Below are positions 24,731 to 33,505 of a DNA stretch of 64,000 nucleotides, piece after piece (the first letter of the stretch is position 1; the number at the start of each line of letters is the position of its first letter). The notes under the pieces were generated by a model, which worked only from the letters and a program-made list of their open reading frames with translations, was not told the origin of the DNA and searched no databases. A program made the position numbers and the translations under genes. The stretch spans positions 57,891-121,890 of the forward strand of contig NZ_JACCHP010000018.1 of the NCBI RefSeq assembly GCF_016031625.1. Reading direction: 5' to 3'. Source of the stretch: Bradyrhizobium agreste. Lineage in GTDB: Bacteria > Pseudomonadota > Alphaproteobacteria > Rhizobiales > Xanthobacteraceae.

Positions 24731-25687
24731 ATGACGATCACACGACGGGCGCTGCTGGCCGCGCCGGCCATTCTCGCATTGACGCCGGCGATGGCGCAGG
24801 CCGGCAAAATCACGCTGGTGGTGCCGTTCCCGCCGGGCGGATCGACCGACGCCATGGCGCGGCTGCTGCAGACGAATCTGCAGACCAAGCTTGGTCGCAT
24901 CGTGGTGGTCGAGAACAAATCGGGCGCGGCCGGTGCGCTCGGCGCGGCGCAGGTCGCCAAGAGTCCGGCCGACGGCTCGACCTTCCTGGTGACGTTCGAT
25001 TCCCATGCGGTGATCCCGTCGATCCTCGACAAGCCGCCGGTCGATGTCGAACGCGAGCTGATGCCGGTGCTGCTGATCGGCACCGCGCCTTACGTGATCG
25101 CGGCCGGCGCCGGCCGCCCCTACAAGAGCTTTGCCGATGTGATCGCCGCCTGCAAGGCGACGCCGGGTGCGGTCAAGTACGCCTCGGTCGGGATCGGCAC
25201 GCTCGGCCATCTCGCCATGACCGTGCTCGCCAGCAAGGCCGGCGTCGAGATCATGCACGTGCCCTATCGCGGCGGCGGGCCGGCCATGAACGACGTGCTC
25301 GGCGGCCATGTCGATCTCATCGCGGGATCGGCGGCGCTGGTCGCCGCCCAGCTCGGCACCAACATGCTGCGCCCGATCCTGCAGCTCGGCCGCGAGCGGC
25401 TGCCGGCCCTGCCGGACACGCCCACCGCGATCGAGGCCGGCTTCCCCGACTTCGAGACGCTGGCCTGGTGGGGCATCTTCGCCCCCGCAGGCACACCTGC
25501 CGACGTTGTCTCCGCTATGGCGACGGCATCCAAGGAGATCCTGAGCGAGCCCGCGACCGCCGCCCAGCTCAAGGACACCCAGCACATGACGCTGCTGCTC
25601 CAGGACGGCGCCACCTTCAAGACCTTCTTCGACAAGCAAGTCGCCTATTGGGGCAAGGTCGTGAAGGACAACAACATCAGGGCGTAA
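24731..25687 (+). CDS. Tripartite tricarboxylate transporter-type (Bug/TctC) substrate-binding protein
   Basis: This is a 318-residue periplasmic binding protein. It has a Tat-like N terminus (ITRRALLAAPAILAL) and the Bug-family loop VVPFPPGGSTDAMARLL near residue 30, where the ligand carboxylate is held. VENKSGAAGALGA and HVPYRGGGPAMNDVLGG are further family marks. The membrane partners TctA and TctB are not nearby, which is usual for this family. GGGAGGGG precedes the ATG at 24731. It may supply the ligand processed by the upstream cupin protein. Confidence 0.9.
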   Translation: MTITRRALLAAPAILALTPAMAQAGKITLVVPFPPGGSTDAMARLLQTNLQTKLGRIVVVENKSGAAGALGAAQVAKSPADGSTFLVTFDSHAVIPSILDKPPVDVERELMPVLLIGTAPYVIAAGAGRPYKSFADVIAACKATPGAVKYASVGIGTLGHLAMTVLASKAGVEIMHVPYRGGGPAMNDVLGGHVDLIAGSAALVAAQLGTNMLRPILQLGRERLPALPDTPTAIEAGFPDFETLAWWGIFAPAGTPADVVSAMATASKEILSEPATAAQLKDTQHMTLLLQDGATFKTFFDKQVAYWGKVVKDNNIRA

Positions 25688-25697
25688 GAACCCTCTG

Positions 25698-25717
25698 CCC
25701 GGGATTGCCATCCCGGG
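25698..25717. terminator. Hairpin after Bug-type gene
   Basis: CCCGGGA and TCCCGGG form a 7-bp GC stem around a 6-base loop, 11 bp after the stop of the binding-protein gene and before the convergent GYD gene. There is no T run, so it may only slow or protect RNA ends. Confidence 0.45.
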
Positions 25718-25756
25718 TCCGGTGGCAGGTCCGGTGCGCTCGCGTGGGCCTGAGCG

Positions 25757-26050
25757 TCAGAGCATCTTGCCAACGATCTTTGTCATATCCGCTGCCGAAA
25801 ACGCGCGCAGCGTTTCGGTGCGGACATTGCCGAGTGCGCTGAGACTAAGGCTGAGCGACATCGCGGCAGCCTCATCTGGAGCCTCGAGAACGGTCACAAC
25901 GTCATATCGTCCCTGCGTCCAGACGATCTCTTTCACGGTCACGCCGAACGTCTTGGCCATCTCCTTGAAGGCGTCGGCCCGCTTCGGCGAGTCCTTGACG
26001 TTGCGGACTCCCTGATCCGTGAAGTTCCCCAGCACAACATAGGTTACCAT
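25757..26050 (-). CDS. GYD domain protein
   Basis: This 97-residue protein has the GYD-family layout: TYVVLGNFTDQGVRNVKDSP at the start, the central GRYDVVTVLEAPD (the family motif with R in place of Y), and RTETLRAFS. The ferredoxin-like fold probably forms dimers. The function is unknown. It stands alone, convergent with the binding-protein gene and preceded by a GGGAGGACGACC site. Confidence 0.9.
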   Translation of the reverse strand: MVTYVVLGNFTDQGVRNVKDSPKRADAFKEMAKTFGVTVKEIVWTQGRYDVVTVLEAPDEAAAMSLSLSLSALGNVRTETLRAFSAADMTKIVGKML

Positions 26051-26156
26051 GGTCGTCCTCCCTGGTTAGAACTTGAGGAAACCGCGCCGAGCTTGCCACG
26101 GTGGCTGAGACAACGCTACTTGCGCGTTGGAACGTCAGCAGATGCGACTTATTCGG

Positions 26157-26510
26157 TCAGGATAACGCCCGTGCGAAACTGAGCTCATGGCCGTCGGGGT
26201 CGGTGAGATGGAAGTAGCGCTCACCCCATTCGGCATCGCGCGGTGTGGTCGACGGCTGCCACCCGGCTGCGCGCGCCTGCGCGTAGGTCTCGTCGACGTT
26301 GGCCACGTAGAAGATGACCCGGCCCCACCAGGACCAGCGCTTGTCGTCCGGCTGCGCCGTCAGGTTGAGATAGCCGCTGCCGGCGCGAAAGCTCGTGAAT
26401 GCTGCGGCTTCGCCGCCATAGAGAAGCTCGAATCCGAGCGAGCGGTAGAAGTGCACGGCGCGCGCCATGTCATGCGTGCCGAGCGTGATGGCGCTGATGC
26501 TTTCGATCAT
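26157..26510 (-). CDS. VOC family (glyoxalase-like) protein
   Basis: This 117-residue single-module VOC protein has ISAITLGTHDMARAVHFYRS at the N terminus (metal ligand H near residue 13), then SLGFELLYGGE, SGYLNLTAQ and the C-terminal HLTDPDGHELSFA. It could be a glyoxalase, a dioxygenase or a drug-binding protein. The conserved HxT and E residues allow metal binding. It is alone between the GYD gene and the tRNA. Confidence 0.88.
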   Translation of the reverse strand: MIESISAITLGTHDMARAVHFYRSLGFELLYGGEAAAFTSFRAGSGYLNLTAQPDDKRWSWWGRVIFYVANVDETYAQARAAGWQPSTTPRDAEWGERYFHLTDPDGHELSFARALS

Positions 26511-26653
26511 GTGGGCTGCTCCGCAGAGAGGGGCCTCGGACGCGATTGTATAGCCGCCCCGTTCAAGTTGACGATGGTCTGGCCCGCCTGACGGCTGGCG
26601 AACCGCATTTTGCTCTGCTATGACGGGATCGAACCCGTACCCACGGGTTCCGC

Positions 26654-26730
<77 letters not shown>

Positions 26731-26934
26731 TTTTCCTTGGTCCGGCTTCGCCTCGTCTATCGCTCTGCCGTGGGCTGCGCGGTGATGTCGGCCGTATGCC
26801 GACAATTGCGCCGCTGCCTGTTTGATTGTAGCATTCGCGTCAGAGCATCAGTTGATTGCCGATACAGCCGAAGATTGATAGATGGCGAGCTTGGGATCAG
26901 CGCCGGCGCGCCCAATATTCGTGGTTTGCAGCGG

Positions 26935-28017
26935 ATGACTTTTCAGCGCGACAATGCGGCCTTCGAGCGCTGGCTGCGCAAGCAGTGCGACGTTGTCGAG
27001 GCGGACCTCGCCCACAAGCACGAGCGGATGCAGGAGGATGCGTTCACGTTCCTGCGCGCAACGTTCTTTCGCTGGGCGCGGCGCATCGAGAAGCTCTGTC
27101 CCAAGCTGAAGGATGCGCCCGCCGTGCTGTCGGTCGGCGACACCCACATCGAAAACTACGGGACCTGGCGAGATGCCGAAGGCCGTCTGGTCTGGGGCAT
27201 CAACGATTTCGACGAAGCCGCAATCATTCCCTATCCGTTCGATCTCGTCCGCCTTGCAACCAGCGCGCGGCTCGCACCGAAGGCGCGGGCCGGCAACGGT
27301 ATGGCCGCGGCCACCATTCTCGAGGGCTATCGGGAAGGGCTCGCGAACCCGCGCCCGTTGCTGCTGGACGAGGAGGAGAGCTGGATGCGGCCTTTCGTGG
27401 CCTGCTCCGACGAGGAACGGCGCGACTTCTGGCGCGAGCTGAAGGACTATCCGGATGCCGAGCCGCCCTCGCAAGTTGCTTCCGCGCTCACGAAGAACCT
27501 GCCCGACCATGCCGAGATGGAACGCTTCGCTTCGCGCAGGAAGGGTGGCGGCAGCCTTGGCCGGCCGCGCTACATTGCTGTCGCCAGCTGGGGTGGCGGC
27601 AAGATCGTGAGGGAAGCCAAGGCGCTGGTGCCCTCCGCCTGGGATTGGGCGCACGGCAGGAACGGCAAGCCGCGCTTTCTGGACATTGCGCAAGGCGAGT
27701 TTCGGGCGCCCGATCCGCATCTCAAGGTGAACGGCGGCTACATCATTCGCCGCATTGCTCCCGATCAGCGCAAGCTCGAGCTCAGCAATCGCAGCCATCC
27801 GCGGCTGAGACTCGATCTGCTCTGGGCCAAGGGATTCGATCTCGGCGCGATCCATGCGGGAACGCGCGACGCCAGGTCCAGGATCGAGCACGATCTCGAT
27901 GGGCGCAAGGACGACTGGCTTCACAGCGCCGCAAAGGTCGCCGCCGCGGACGTCCGGAAGGACTTCGAGGAATGGCAGCAGGTCGAGCTGCCGTGGACAC
28001 CTGATGCCCCGGATTGA
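26935..28017 (+). CDS. DUF2252 family protein
   Basis: This 360-residue protein has the DUF2252 pattern, which recalls the aminoglycoside-phosphotransferase/kinase fold: VLSVGDTHIENYGTW in the middle, followed by WGINDFDEAAIIPYPFDLVRLATS, comparable to the catalytic HxDxxxxN and metal-binding D of kinases. SLGRPRYIAVASWGGGKIVREAK is another conserved block. The function is unknown, though kinase-like phosphotransfer is plausible. The ATG at 26935 is taken because upstream codons between the tRNA and here (26731-26934) look non-coding and lower in GC. Confidence 0.82.
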   Translation: MTFQRDNAAFERWLRKQCDVVEADLAHKHERMQEDAFTFLRATFFRWARRIEKLCPKLKDAPAVLSVGDTHIENYGTWRDAEGRLVWGINDFDEAAIIPYPFDLVRLATSARLAPKARAGNGMAAATILEGYREGLANPRPLLLDEEESWMRPFVACSDEERRDFWRELKDYPDAEPPSQVASALTKNLPDHAEMERFASRRKGGGSLGRPRYIAVASWGGGKIVREAKALVPSAWDWAHGRNGKPRFLDIAQGEFRAPDPHLKVNGGYIIRRIAPDQRKLELSNRSHPRLRLDLLWAKGFDLGAIHAGTRDARSRIEHDLDGRKDDWLHSAAKVAAADVRKDFEEWQQVELPWTPDAPD

Positions 28018-28175
28018 CGTGCCAAGCGGCGGCAGGCTTGCAAGCGCTGGAAGCGTAACCGGCATGCGCGCCGGTTTGCTCAGCGGGCGCGAAAATTGCT
28101 AACAGGGACAATTGCAGGGACCTGCCCGGGTCTCCTGCCTGTAACCCTGCCACACCCAGCCACATCCCGGAGACC

Positions 28176-29318
28176 ATGATGCCTTTCGACCTGATCCTGC
28201 GCGGGGGGCGGGTGATCGACCCGTCCCAGAAGCTCGATGCCGTGACCGATGTCGCCTTTGCCGGCGGCAAGGTCGCCGCGATCGGCAGCGCCCTCAAGGC
28301 GGATCCAGGCACGAAGGTGCGCGACGTCTCGCAGTTCATCGTGACGCCCGGGCTGATCGATCTGCACACCCATGTCTATTGGGGCGGCACCTCGCTCGGC
28401 ATCGATGCCGAGGAGTTCTGCCGCCTCTCCGGCGTCACCACCGCCGTCGATACCGGCAGCGCCGGACCCGGCAATTTCGCCGGATTCCGCAAGCATGTGA
28501 TCGAGCCGAGCCAGGTCCGCATCCTCGCCTATTTGCACGTCTCGCACGCCGGCATCTTCGGCTTCTCGCACCGGATCATGGTCGGCGAGAGCGAGGAGCT
28601 GCGATTGATGAATCCGGTCGAGGCGGCCGAGGTGGCCGATGCCAACCGCGATCTCGTTGTCGGCATCAAGGTGCGCGTCGGCCTGCATTCCTCGGGTACC
28701 TCGGGCGCGGTGCCGCTCGACATCGCGCTCGAGGTCGCGAACGAGGTCGGCATGCCGCTGATGGCGCATATCGACCATCCGCCGCCGAGCTATGAGGACG
28801 TGCTGGCGCGGCTGCGTCCCGGCGACGTGCTGACCCACGCGTTCCGCCCCTTCCCGAACACGCCGGCGACGGCGCAAGGCACGGTGAAGAAGGAAGTGCT
28901 GGAGGCGCGCGAGCGCGGCGTGCTGTTCGACATCGGCCACGGCAAGGGTTCGTTCGCGTTCAAGACCGCGCGCGCCATGCTCGCCAACGGCTTCTATCCC
29001 GACACCATCTCCTCCGACATCCATCAGCTCTGCATCGACGGCCCGGCCTATGACCAGGTCACGACCATGTCGAAGTTCCTGTGCATGGGCATGGAGCTGC
29101 CGGATGTGATCGCGGCCTCGACCGTGAATGCGGCGATGGCGCTGCGACGTCCCGAGCTCGGCAGCCTCAAGCCCGGCAGCGTCGGCGACGCCACGCTGAT
29201 TTCGGTGAGGCAAGGCCAGTTCGACTACGAGGACGTCGTCGGCGAGCACCTGACGGGGAATCGCAAGATCGTGTCCGAAGGTGTCGTCATCGGCGGCCGC
29301 TGGTGGCACCCGAATTGA
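28176..29318 (+). CDS. Amidohydrolase/deacetylase family metallohydrolase
   Basis: This 380-residue enzyme is of the amidohydrolase superfamily. Metal ligands are visible in order: HxH in LIDLHTHVYWGG, the bridging lysine in VVGIKVRVGLHSSG, H in MAHIDHPPPS, H in DVLTHAFRP, and the catalytic D in SSDIHQLC. It ends with the typical SVGDATLISVR composite beta segment. Relatives include dihydroorotase-like and N-acyl-amino acid deacetylases; the substrate is unknown. Two ATG codons open the frame (28176 and 28179). It stands alone, with a 44-bp gap to the convergent hydrolase gene. Confidence 0.88.
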   Translation: MMPFDLILRGGRVIDPSQKLDAVTDVAFAGGKVAAIGSALKADPGTKVRDVSQFIVTPGLIDLHTHVYWGGTSLGIDAEEFCRLSGVTTAVDTGSAGPGNFAGFRKHVIEPSQVRILAYLHVSHAGIFGFSHRIMVGESEELRLMNPVEAAEVADANRDLVVGIKVRVGLHSSGTSGAVPLDIALEVANEVGMPLMAHIDHPPPSYEDVLARLRPGDVLTHAFRPFPNTPATAQGTVKKEVLEARERGVLFDIGHGKGSFAFKTARAMLANGFYPDTISSDIHQLCIDGPAYDQVTTMSKFLCMGMELPDVIAASTVNAAMALRRPELGSLKPGSVGDATLISVRQGQFDYEDVVGEHLTGNRKIVSEGVVIGGRWWHPN

Positions 29319-29362
29319 CGCGCGCCCACGAGACGTGAGCGCGCCATTGCGGGACGCGCCGG

Positions 29363-30088
29363 TCAGTCGCGTCCTGCCTCCATGATCGCCTTGGCGAGCC
29401 GCGTCGGATCGGAGAAGCACAGCTCGTGGCTTCCCGGCACCTGCACCAGGCGAAACAGGCCGAGCTTCTCCGACAGGCGCGGATGCCAGCCATGGCTGTG
29501 CGGCAGTGCGGTATCCTCGGTGCAGTTGATGTAGGATTTGGCCAACGGCATCTCGGCCGGATTGCTCTTGAGTGCGATCCTGTCGCTGAAGGTCGCCAGC
29601 GGATGCGGGTTGAGCACGTCATAAGCGCGCTGCGCCGTCTCCAGGTCGGCATCGTTGATGAAGGCCTCGCGCCAGATCGGGAACGGCAGCACCACCGAGC
29701 CGTCGCCGCGCTCGGCCGCGATGGCGTCGAACAGCCCGACATAGTGCGGCGGCACCATGTCGTTGAGGCATTCGCCGTTATTGGGCACGAAAGCATTCCA
29801 ATAGACCAGGCGGCGGATGCGCTCTGGCACGAGGTCGGCGACGCCCGTGATGACCATGCCGCCATAGGAATGGCCGAGCAGGACGACGTCCTTCAGATTG
29901 TTCTCGGCAAGGTAGTCGGCGATCGACTGGATCGCTTCCTTCAGGCCGGTCGTCTTGGCATCGCCCGGACGATTGCCCTTGATGGTGGGGGTATGGACCT
30001 GATGGCCGGCTGCGCGGATCGGCGCGGCGACCGGCTCGAGCTCGGCACCTGTGTGCCAGGCGCCATGGACGAGAACGTAGGTCGACAT
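29363..30088 (-). CDS. Alpha/beta hydrolase
   Basis: This 241-residue esterase-like protein has the oxyanion segment VLVHGAWHTGAELE, the nucleophile elbow GHSYGG with the serine near residue 94, and the histidine in VPGSHELCFSDP. It has no signal peptide. The pattern is like small plant-type methylesterases and hydroxynitrile lyases, so it may cleave a small ester. It is divergent from the AraC-type regulator gene (120 bp between starts), which makes it that regulator's most likely target. Confidence 0.88.
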   Translation of the reverse strand: MSTYVLVHGAWHTGAELEPVAAPIRAAGHQVHTPTIKGNRPGDAKTTGLKEAIQSIADYLAENNLKDVVLLGHSYGGMVITGVADLVPERIRRLVYWNAFVPNNGECLNDMVPPHYVGLFDAIAAERGDGSVVLPFPIWREAFINDADLETAQRAYDVLNPHPLATFSDRIALKSNPAEMPLAKSYINCTEDTALPHSHGWHPRLSEKLGLFRLVQVPGSHELCFSDPTRLAKAIMEAGRD

Positions 30089-30208
30089 GTTGTGGCTCCT
30101 CCCGAGGGTGTGGTTAGATCGGCTCAGCGTCGCCGCACGGCAAGTGTGGACCGGCGACCGAGTTGCCGCTTGGCTGGAAGTGAACCGTATTGGTCTCGGA
30201 GTGAACCG

Positions 30209-31189
30209 ATGCAGCAGATCGAGCGCCCCATCCAGTCACGTCACTCGGCCTGGAATACGGTGGGCGTGCGGCCTTGCGAGCAATTCGCCTATTATCGCGA
30301 GGCGATCTGCCAGGCTTTCATGAATCTGACGCCGGAGCCGGCGGCGGCCGCCGGCTTTCCCGCCAGCATCGAGCACGTCCGTCTCGGCGATGCCGCGATC
30401 AACCGCGTCAGCTTCCCTGAGCACGTGGTGCGCCGTTCCGCGGCCGATATTGCGGCATCCGATCGAAGCTGCTTCTACCTCAACCTGAAGCTCGCCGGCC
30501 GCTGCCGCATCCAGCAGGACGGTCGCGAGATCAGCCTGTCGCCCGGACAGGTCGGCATCTTCGACAGCGACCGCCAGTTCGCGCTCCTGCACGATCGTGG
30601 TCCGCAGTTGCGCGTCGCCTCGTTCTGGGTGCCGGCAGAGGCCTTGCGTGAACGGCTGCCGGCTTCGTTCGACGTCGTTGCGGCACGCCTCTCAGACGAT
30701 CCCGTCGTCGGCCACCTCATCGTCGAGACCGCGCGCACGCTCAGCGACGGCGCGCTGCAGATGAGCGAAGACGAAGGTGTTCGGCTGTTCCGGGCGTTGA
30801 TTGAATTGGCTGCGGTGAGCCTGTCGCGAGGCAGCCGCCTGCATGCCGCTGAAGCCGAGAGTCTCGCCGATGCAACGACGCTGGCGGTGAAGCGTGCCAT
30901 TCACCGGCGGCTCCGCCAGCCGGGTCTTACGGTCGCGGACATCGCGGCCGCCGTCGGCATCAGCGAGCGCTACGTGCACAAGGTGCTGGCGCGGTCGGGC
31001 TCCAGCTTCACCGACTACGTCATCGACCATCGTCTCGACGGCGCGGCCAGGGATCTCAGGAATCCCGCGATGGCGGAGCGCGCGATCGGCGCCATCGCGT
31101 TCGATTGGGGCTTCTCAGACCTCTCCCACTTCACCCGCCGCTTCAAGCAGCGCTTCGGCTGCCGGCCGCGCGACTGGCGCACGCGGTGA
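30209..31189 (+). CDS. AraC family transcriptional regulator
   Basis: This 326-residue regulator has an N-terminal sensory domain of the AraC_binding_2 type (about 20-190, with FYLNLKLAGRCRIQQDGREI) and a C-terminal AraC/XylS DNA-binding domain of two helix-turn-helix units (GLTVADIAAAVGISERYVHK and AIAFDWGFSDLSHFTRRFKQ). The ATG at 30209 is taken because upstream residues are arginine-rich antisense of the hydrolase gene. Divergent placement suggests it controls that hydrolase in response to a small, probably aromatic, molecule (inference). Confidence 0.92.
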   Translation: MQQIERPIQSRHSAWNTVGVRPCEQFAYYREAICQAFMNLTPEPAAAAGFPASIEHVRLGDAAINRVSFPEHVVRRSAADIAASDRSCFYLNLKLAGRCRIQQDGREISLSPGQVGIFDSDRQFALLHDRGPQLRVASFWVPAEALRERLPASFDVVAARLSDDPVVGHLIVETARTLSDGALQMSEDEGVRLFRALIELAAVSLSRGSRLHAAEAESLADATTLAVKRAIHRRLRQPGLTVADIAAAVGISERYVHKVLARSGSSFTDYVIDHRLDGAARDLRNPAMAERAIGAIAFDWGFSDLSHFTRRFKQRFGCRPRDWRTR

Positions 31190-31205
31190 TCTACAGCGAC
31201 CTGAT

Positions 31206-32351
31206 CTACAAGGATCTCGCGATCAAGAGCTTCATGATCTCGTTGGTGCCGCCATAGATCTTCTGGATGCGGGAATCGATGAAGATGCGCGAGATCGGGT
31301 ATTCCTGCATGTAGCCGTAGCCGCCGAACAGCTGCAGGCATTCATCGGCGGTCTCGACCTGCTTCTCCGAGCACCAATATTTCGCCATCGAGGCCGTGAC
31401 GGTGTCGAGGTCCTTTGCGATCAGGCGCTCGATGCACCAGTCGACGAAGACGCGCGCGATCATCGCCTCGGTCTTGCGCTCGGCCAGCGTGAAGGCGGTG
31501 TTCTGGAAATCCATCAGCGGCTTGCCGAACGCCTTCCGCTCCTTGGTGTAGTCGGTGGTGAGCTTGACCGCGCGCTCCATCGAGGCGACGGCGCCGACCG
31601 CGAGCGCAAGCCGCTCCTGCGGCAATTGCTGCATCAGCTGGACGAAGCCCTGGCCCTCCTCGTTGCCGAGCAGGTTTTCCGGCGGCACCGTCACGTTGTC
31701 GAAGAACAGCTCCGAGGTGTCGGAGGCGTGCAGGCCGATCTTGTCCAGGTTGCGCCCGCGCTTGTAACCGTCCGCGCCAGCGGTCTCGACCACGATCAGC
31801 GAAATGCCTTTCGCGCCGGCTTCGCCGGTGCGCGCGACCACGATGACGAGATCGGCGGCCTGGCCGTTGGTGATGAAGGTCTTCTGGCCGTTGATGACGT
31901 AGGAATTGCCCTGCTTCTTCGCGGTGGTCTTCACGGCCTGCAGGTCCGAACCCGTGCCGGGCTCGGTCATGGCGATGGCGCCGACCATCTCGCCGGACGC
32001 CATCTTCGGCAGCCAGCGCTTCTTCTGCTCCTCCGAGCCGTAATTGAGGATGTAGTGGGCGACGATGGCGCTGTGCACGGAGACGCCGGTGGTCAGCTCC
32101 GGCACCGTGCTCTCGAGATCATCGAGCACGGCGGCGTCGTAGGCGAAAGTGGCGCCCAGGCCGCCATATTCCTCCGGCACGCTCGCGAGCAGCGCGCCCA
32201 TCTCGCCGAGCCCGCGCCAGGCGAAGCGGTCGACCATTTTCTGCGCGCGCCATTTTTCGGCGTGCGGCGCCAGGTCCTTGGCGAGATATTTGCGGAACTG
32301 GTCGCGGAAGACGTCGAGCTCTTCGGTCATCCAGGAGGAGCGGTAGGGCAT
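31206..32351 (-). CDS. Acyl-CoA dehydrogenase
   Basis: This 381-residue protein has all three acyl-CoA dehydrogenase domains: FAD/substrate loop GAIAMTEPGTGSDLQAVKTT, beta-domain segment VINGQKTFITNGQAADLVIV, and C-terminal QLFGGYGYMQEYPISRIFID followed by IYGGTNEIMKLLI, where the glutamate of GGTNEI is the usual base in short- and medium-chain enzymes. It lies 137 bp downstream of the SDR gene on the same strand, so both may be under the TetR-type regulator that starts beside the SDR. Confidence 0.94.
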   Translation of the reverse strand: MPYRSSWMTEELDVFRDQFRKYLAKDLAPHAEKWRAQKMVDRFAWRGLGEMGALLASVPEEYGGLGATFAYDAAVLDDLESTVPELTTGVSVHSAIVAHYILNYGSEEQKKRWLPKMASGEMVGAIAMTEPGTGSDLQAVKTTAKKQGNSYVINGQKTFITNGQAADLVIVVARTGEAGAKGISLIVVETAGADGYKRGRNLDKIGLHASDTSELFFDNVTVPPENLLGNEEGQGFVQLMQQLPQERLALAVGAVASMERAVKLTTDYTKERKAFGKPLMDFQNTAFTLAERKTEAMIARVFVDWCIERLIAKDLDTVTASMAKYWCSEKQVETADECLQLFGGYGYMQEYPISRIFIDSRIQKIYGGTNEIMKLLIARSL

Positions 32352-32488
32352 GGAAACCTCGATCGGTGGTGTCGCGCCTTGCGACAGCCGGCGTCAGGCC
32401 TGCCACAACGGCCGGCACGGGCGCAAGCCGTGCCCTTTCGTACGCCCACCGGGATCGCCATGAATTGTGTTTTCAGGCTGCGTCCGAT

Positions 32489-33433
32489 CTAGCCCCCATG
32501 AGCGGTCTTGCCGCCGTCGATCACGAACTGGCCGCCGGTCGTGTAGGGATGATCGTCGGAGGCGAGCACCAGCGCGAAGGCGGCGATCTCCTCGGGCGTC
32601 GCCACGCGCTGCAATCCCGGGACGTTGGACTTGGCCCATTGCGCGATGCCGACATGCCAGGCGGCGTCGGGAAGCCCCTCCATACCGGCGAGCCGGCGGA
32701 TCATCGGGGTATCCGTGGTGCCGGGGACCAACGTGTTGATGCGGATGCCATGCTTTGCGTAGTCGAGCGCCGCGGCTTGCACCAGGCCGACCAGCCCGCG
32801 CTTGGCCGCCGAATAGGCCGAACGCCTGGCCGACGTGGCGATGGCGTTCGACGACGAGGTCACGACGATCGATCCGCCTTTCTCGAGCATGTGCGGGATC
32901 TGATACTTCATCGACAGGAACACGCCGCGCAGATCCGTGCCGATCACGTCGTCGAACTCGGCGGCGCTGTACTCGTGCAGGGGCCGCTCGATCGAGATGC
33001 CGGCATTGTTGAAGGCGACGTCGAGCCGGCCGTAGCGTTGGATGGTCGTGTCGACCAGAGCCTTGACCTCCGCCTCATTGCGGACGTCGGCACGAACGAA
33101 GATCGCCTGGCCCCCGGCCTCGCGCACCTCGGTCTCCACCTGCTTGCCTCGCTCGGCGTTGCGCCCGCAGAATGCGACGAGGCCGCCCTCGGCCGCGAAC
33201 ATCAGCGTCGCGGCCCGCCCGATCCCGGAGGTGCCGCCCGTCACGATGACGACCTTGTCGACAAATCGGCGTTTTCCGCTCGGCTTCTGCTGGGGCAGCG
33301 TCGCGCCCTGGCCGAGGGCCACGCCACCGGCGAAGCCGCCGGCGGCGCCGGCAAGCACGCCCAAAGCCGCTCCCCCGACCAGATGACGACGCTTTACCGG
33401 GCTCGCCACGGTGCTATCCTGCATTTCGGCCAT
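32489..33433 (-). CDS. SDR family oxidoreductase with N-terminal twin-arginine-like export/anchor segment
   Basis: This 314-residue protein is a classical SDR (TGGTSGIG near residue 65, NNAGIS, YSAAKRG, PGTTDTPM) preceded by about 55 extra residues. That extension contains VKRRHLVGGAALGVLAGAAG, an RR pair followed by a long small-residue hydrophobic stretch. The sequence shows this directly; that it acts in export or membrane anchoring is inference. The start is 17 bp from a strong palindrome that also lies beside the divergent TetR gene. Confidence 0.9.
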   Translation of the reverse strand: MAEMQDSTVASPVKRRHLVGGAALGVLAGAAGGFAGGVALGQGATLPQQKPSGKRRFVDKVVIVTGGTSGIGRAATLMFAAEGGLVAFCGRNAERGKQVETEVREAGGQAIFVRADVRNEAEVKALVDTTIQRYGRLDVAFNNAGISIERPLHEYSAAEFDDVIGTDLRGVFLSMKYQIPHMLEKGGSIVVTSSSNAIATSARRSAYSAAKRGLVGLVQAAALDYAKHGIRINTLVPGTTDTPMIRRLAGMEGLPDAAWHVGIAQWAKSNVPGLQRVATPEEIAAFALVLASDDHPYTTGGQFVIDGGKTAHGG

Positions 33434-33450
33434 TTCGAACTCCAGCTCGC

Positions 33451-33475
33451 TCTATCTAAACAGTGTTAAGATAGA
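33451..33475. promoter_or_regulatory. TetR-type operator, 25-bp palindrome
   Basis: The arms TCTATCT and AGATAGA bracket AAACAGTGTTA, so that TATCT-AACA is mirrored by TGTT-AGATA. It is symmetric apart from one base pair and the central base. The site lies 17 bp upstream of the SDR start and about 30 bp upstream of the TetR start. A second copy of the half with core AATCTAAACAGTGT lies at 33484-33501. Binding by the adjacent regulator is inferred from position and symmetry. Confidence 0.8.
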
Positions 33476-33483
33476 TACGGCGC

Positions 33484-33501
33484 AATCTAAACAGTGTCAA
33501 G
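33484..33501. promoter_or_regulatory. Second, degenerate copy of the operator core
   Basis: AATCTAAACAGTGTCAAG repeats the core of the main operator (ATCTAAACAGTGT plus AAG) in the same orientation 31 bp away, but the right half-site is degraded. It overlaps the start region of the TetR gene, so its occupancy would shut off that gene's own transcription. Confidence 0.7.
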
Positions 33502-33505
33502 TTAC

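Noticed and set aside
29426..30208. N-terminal extension of the AraC-type regulator
   Set aside because: Antisense of the alpha/beta hydrolase, absent from the AraC family, and there is a proper ATG at 30209.
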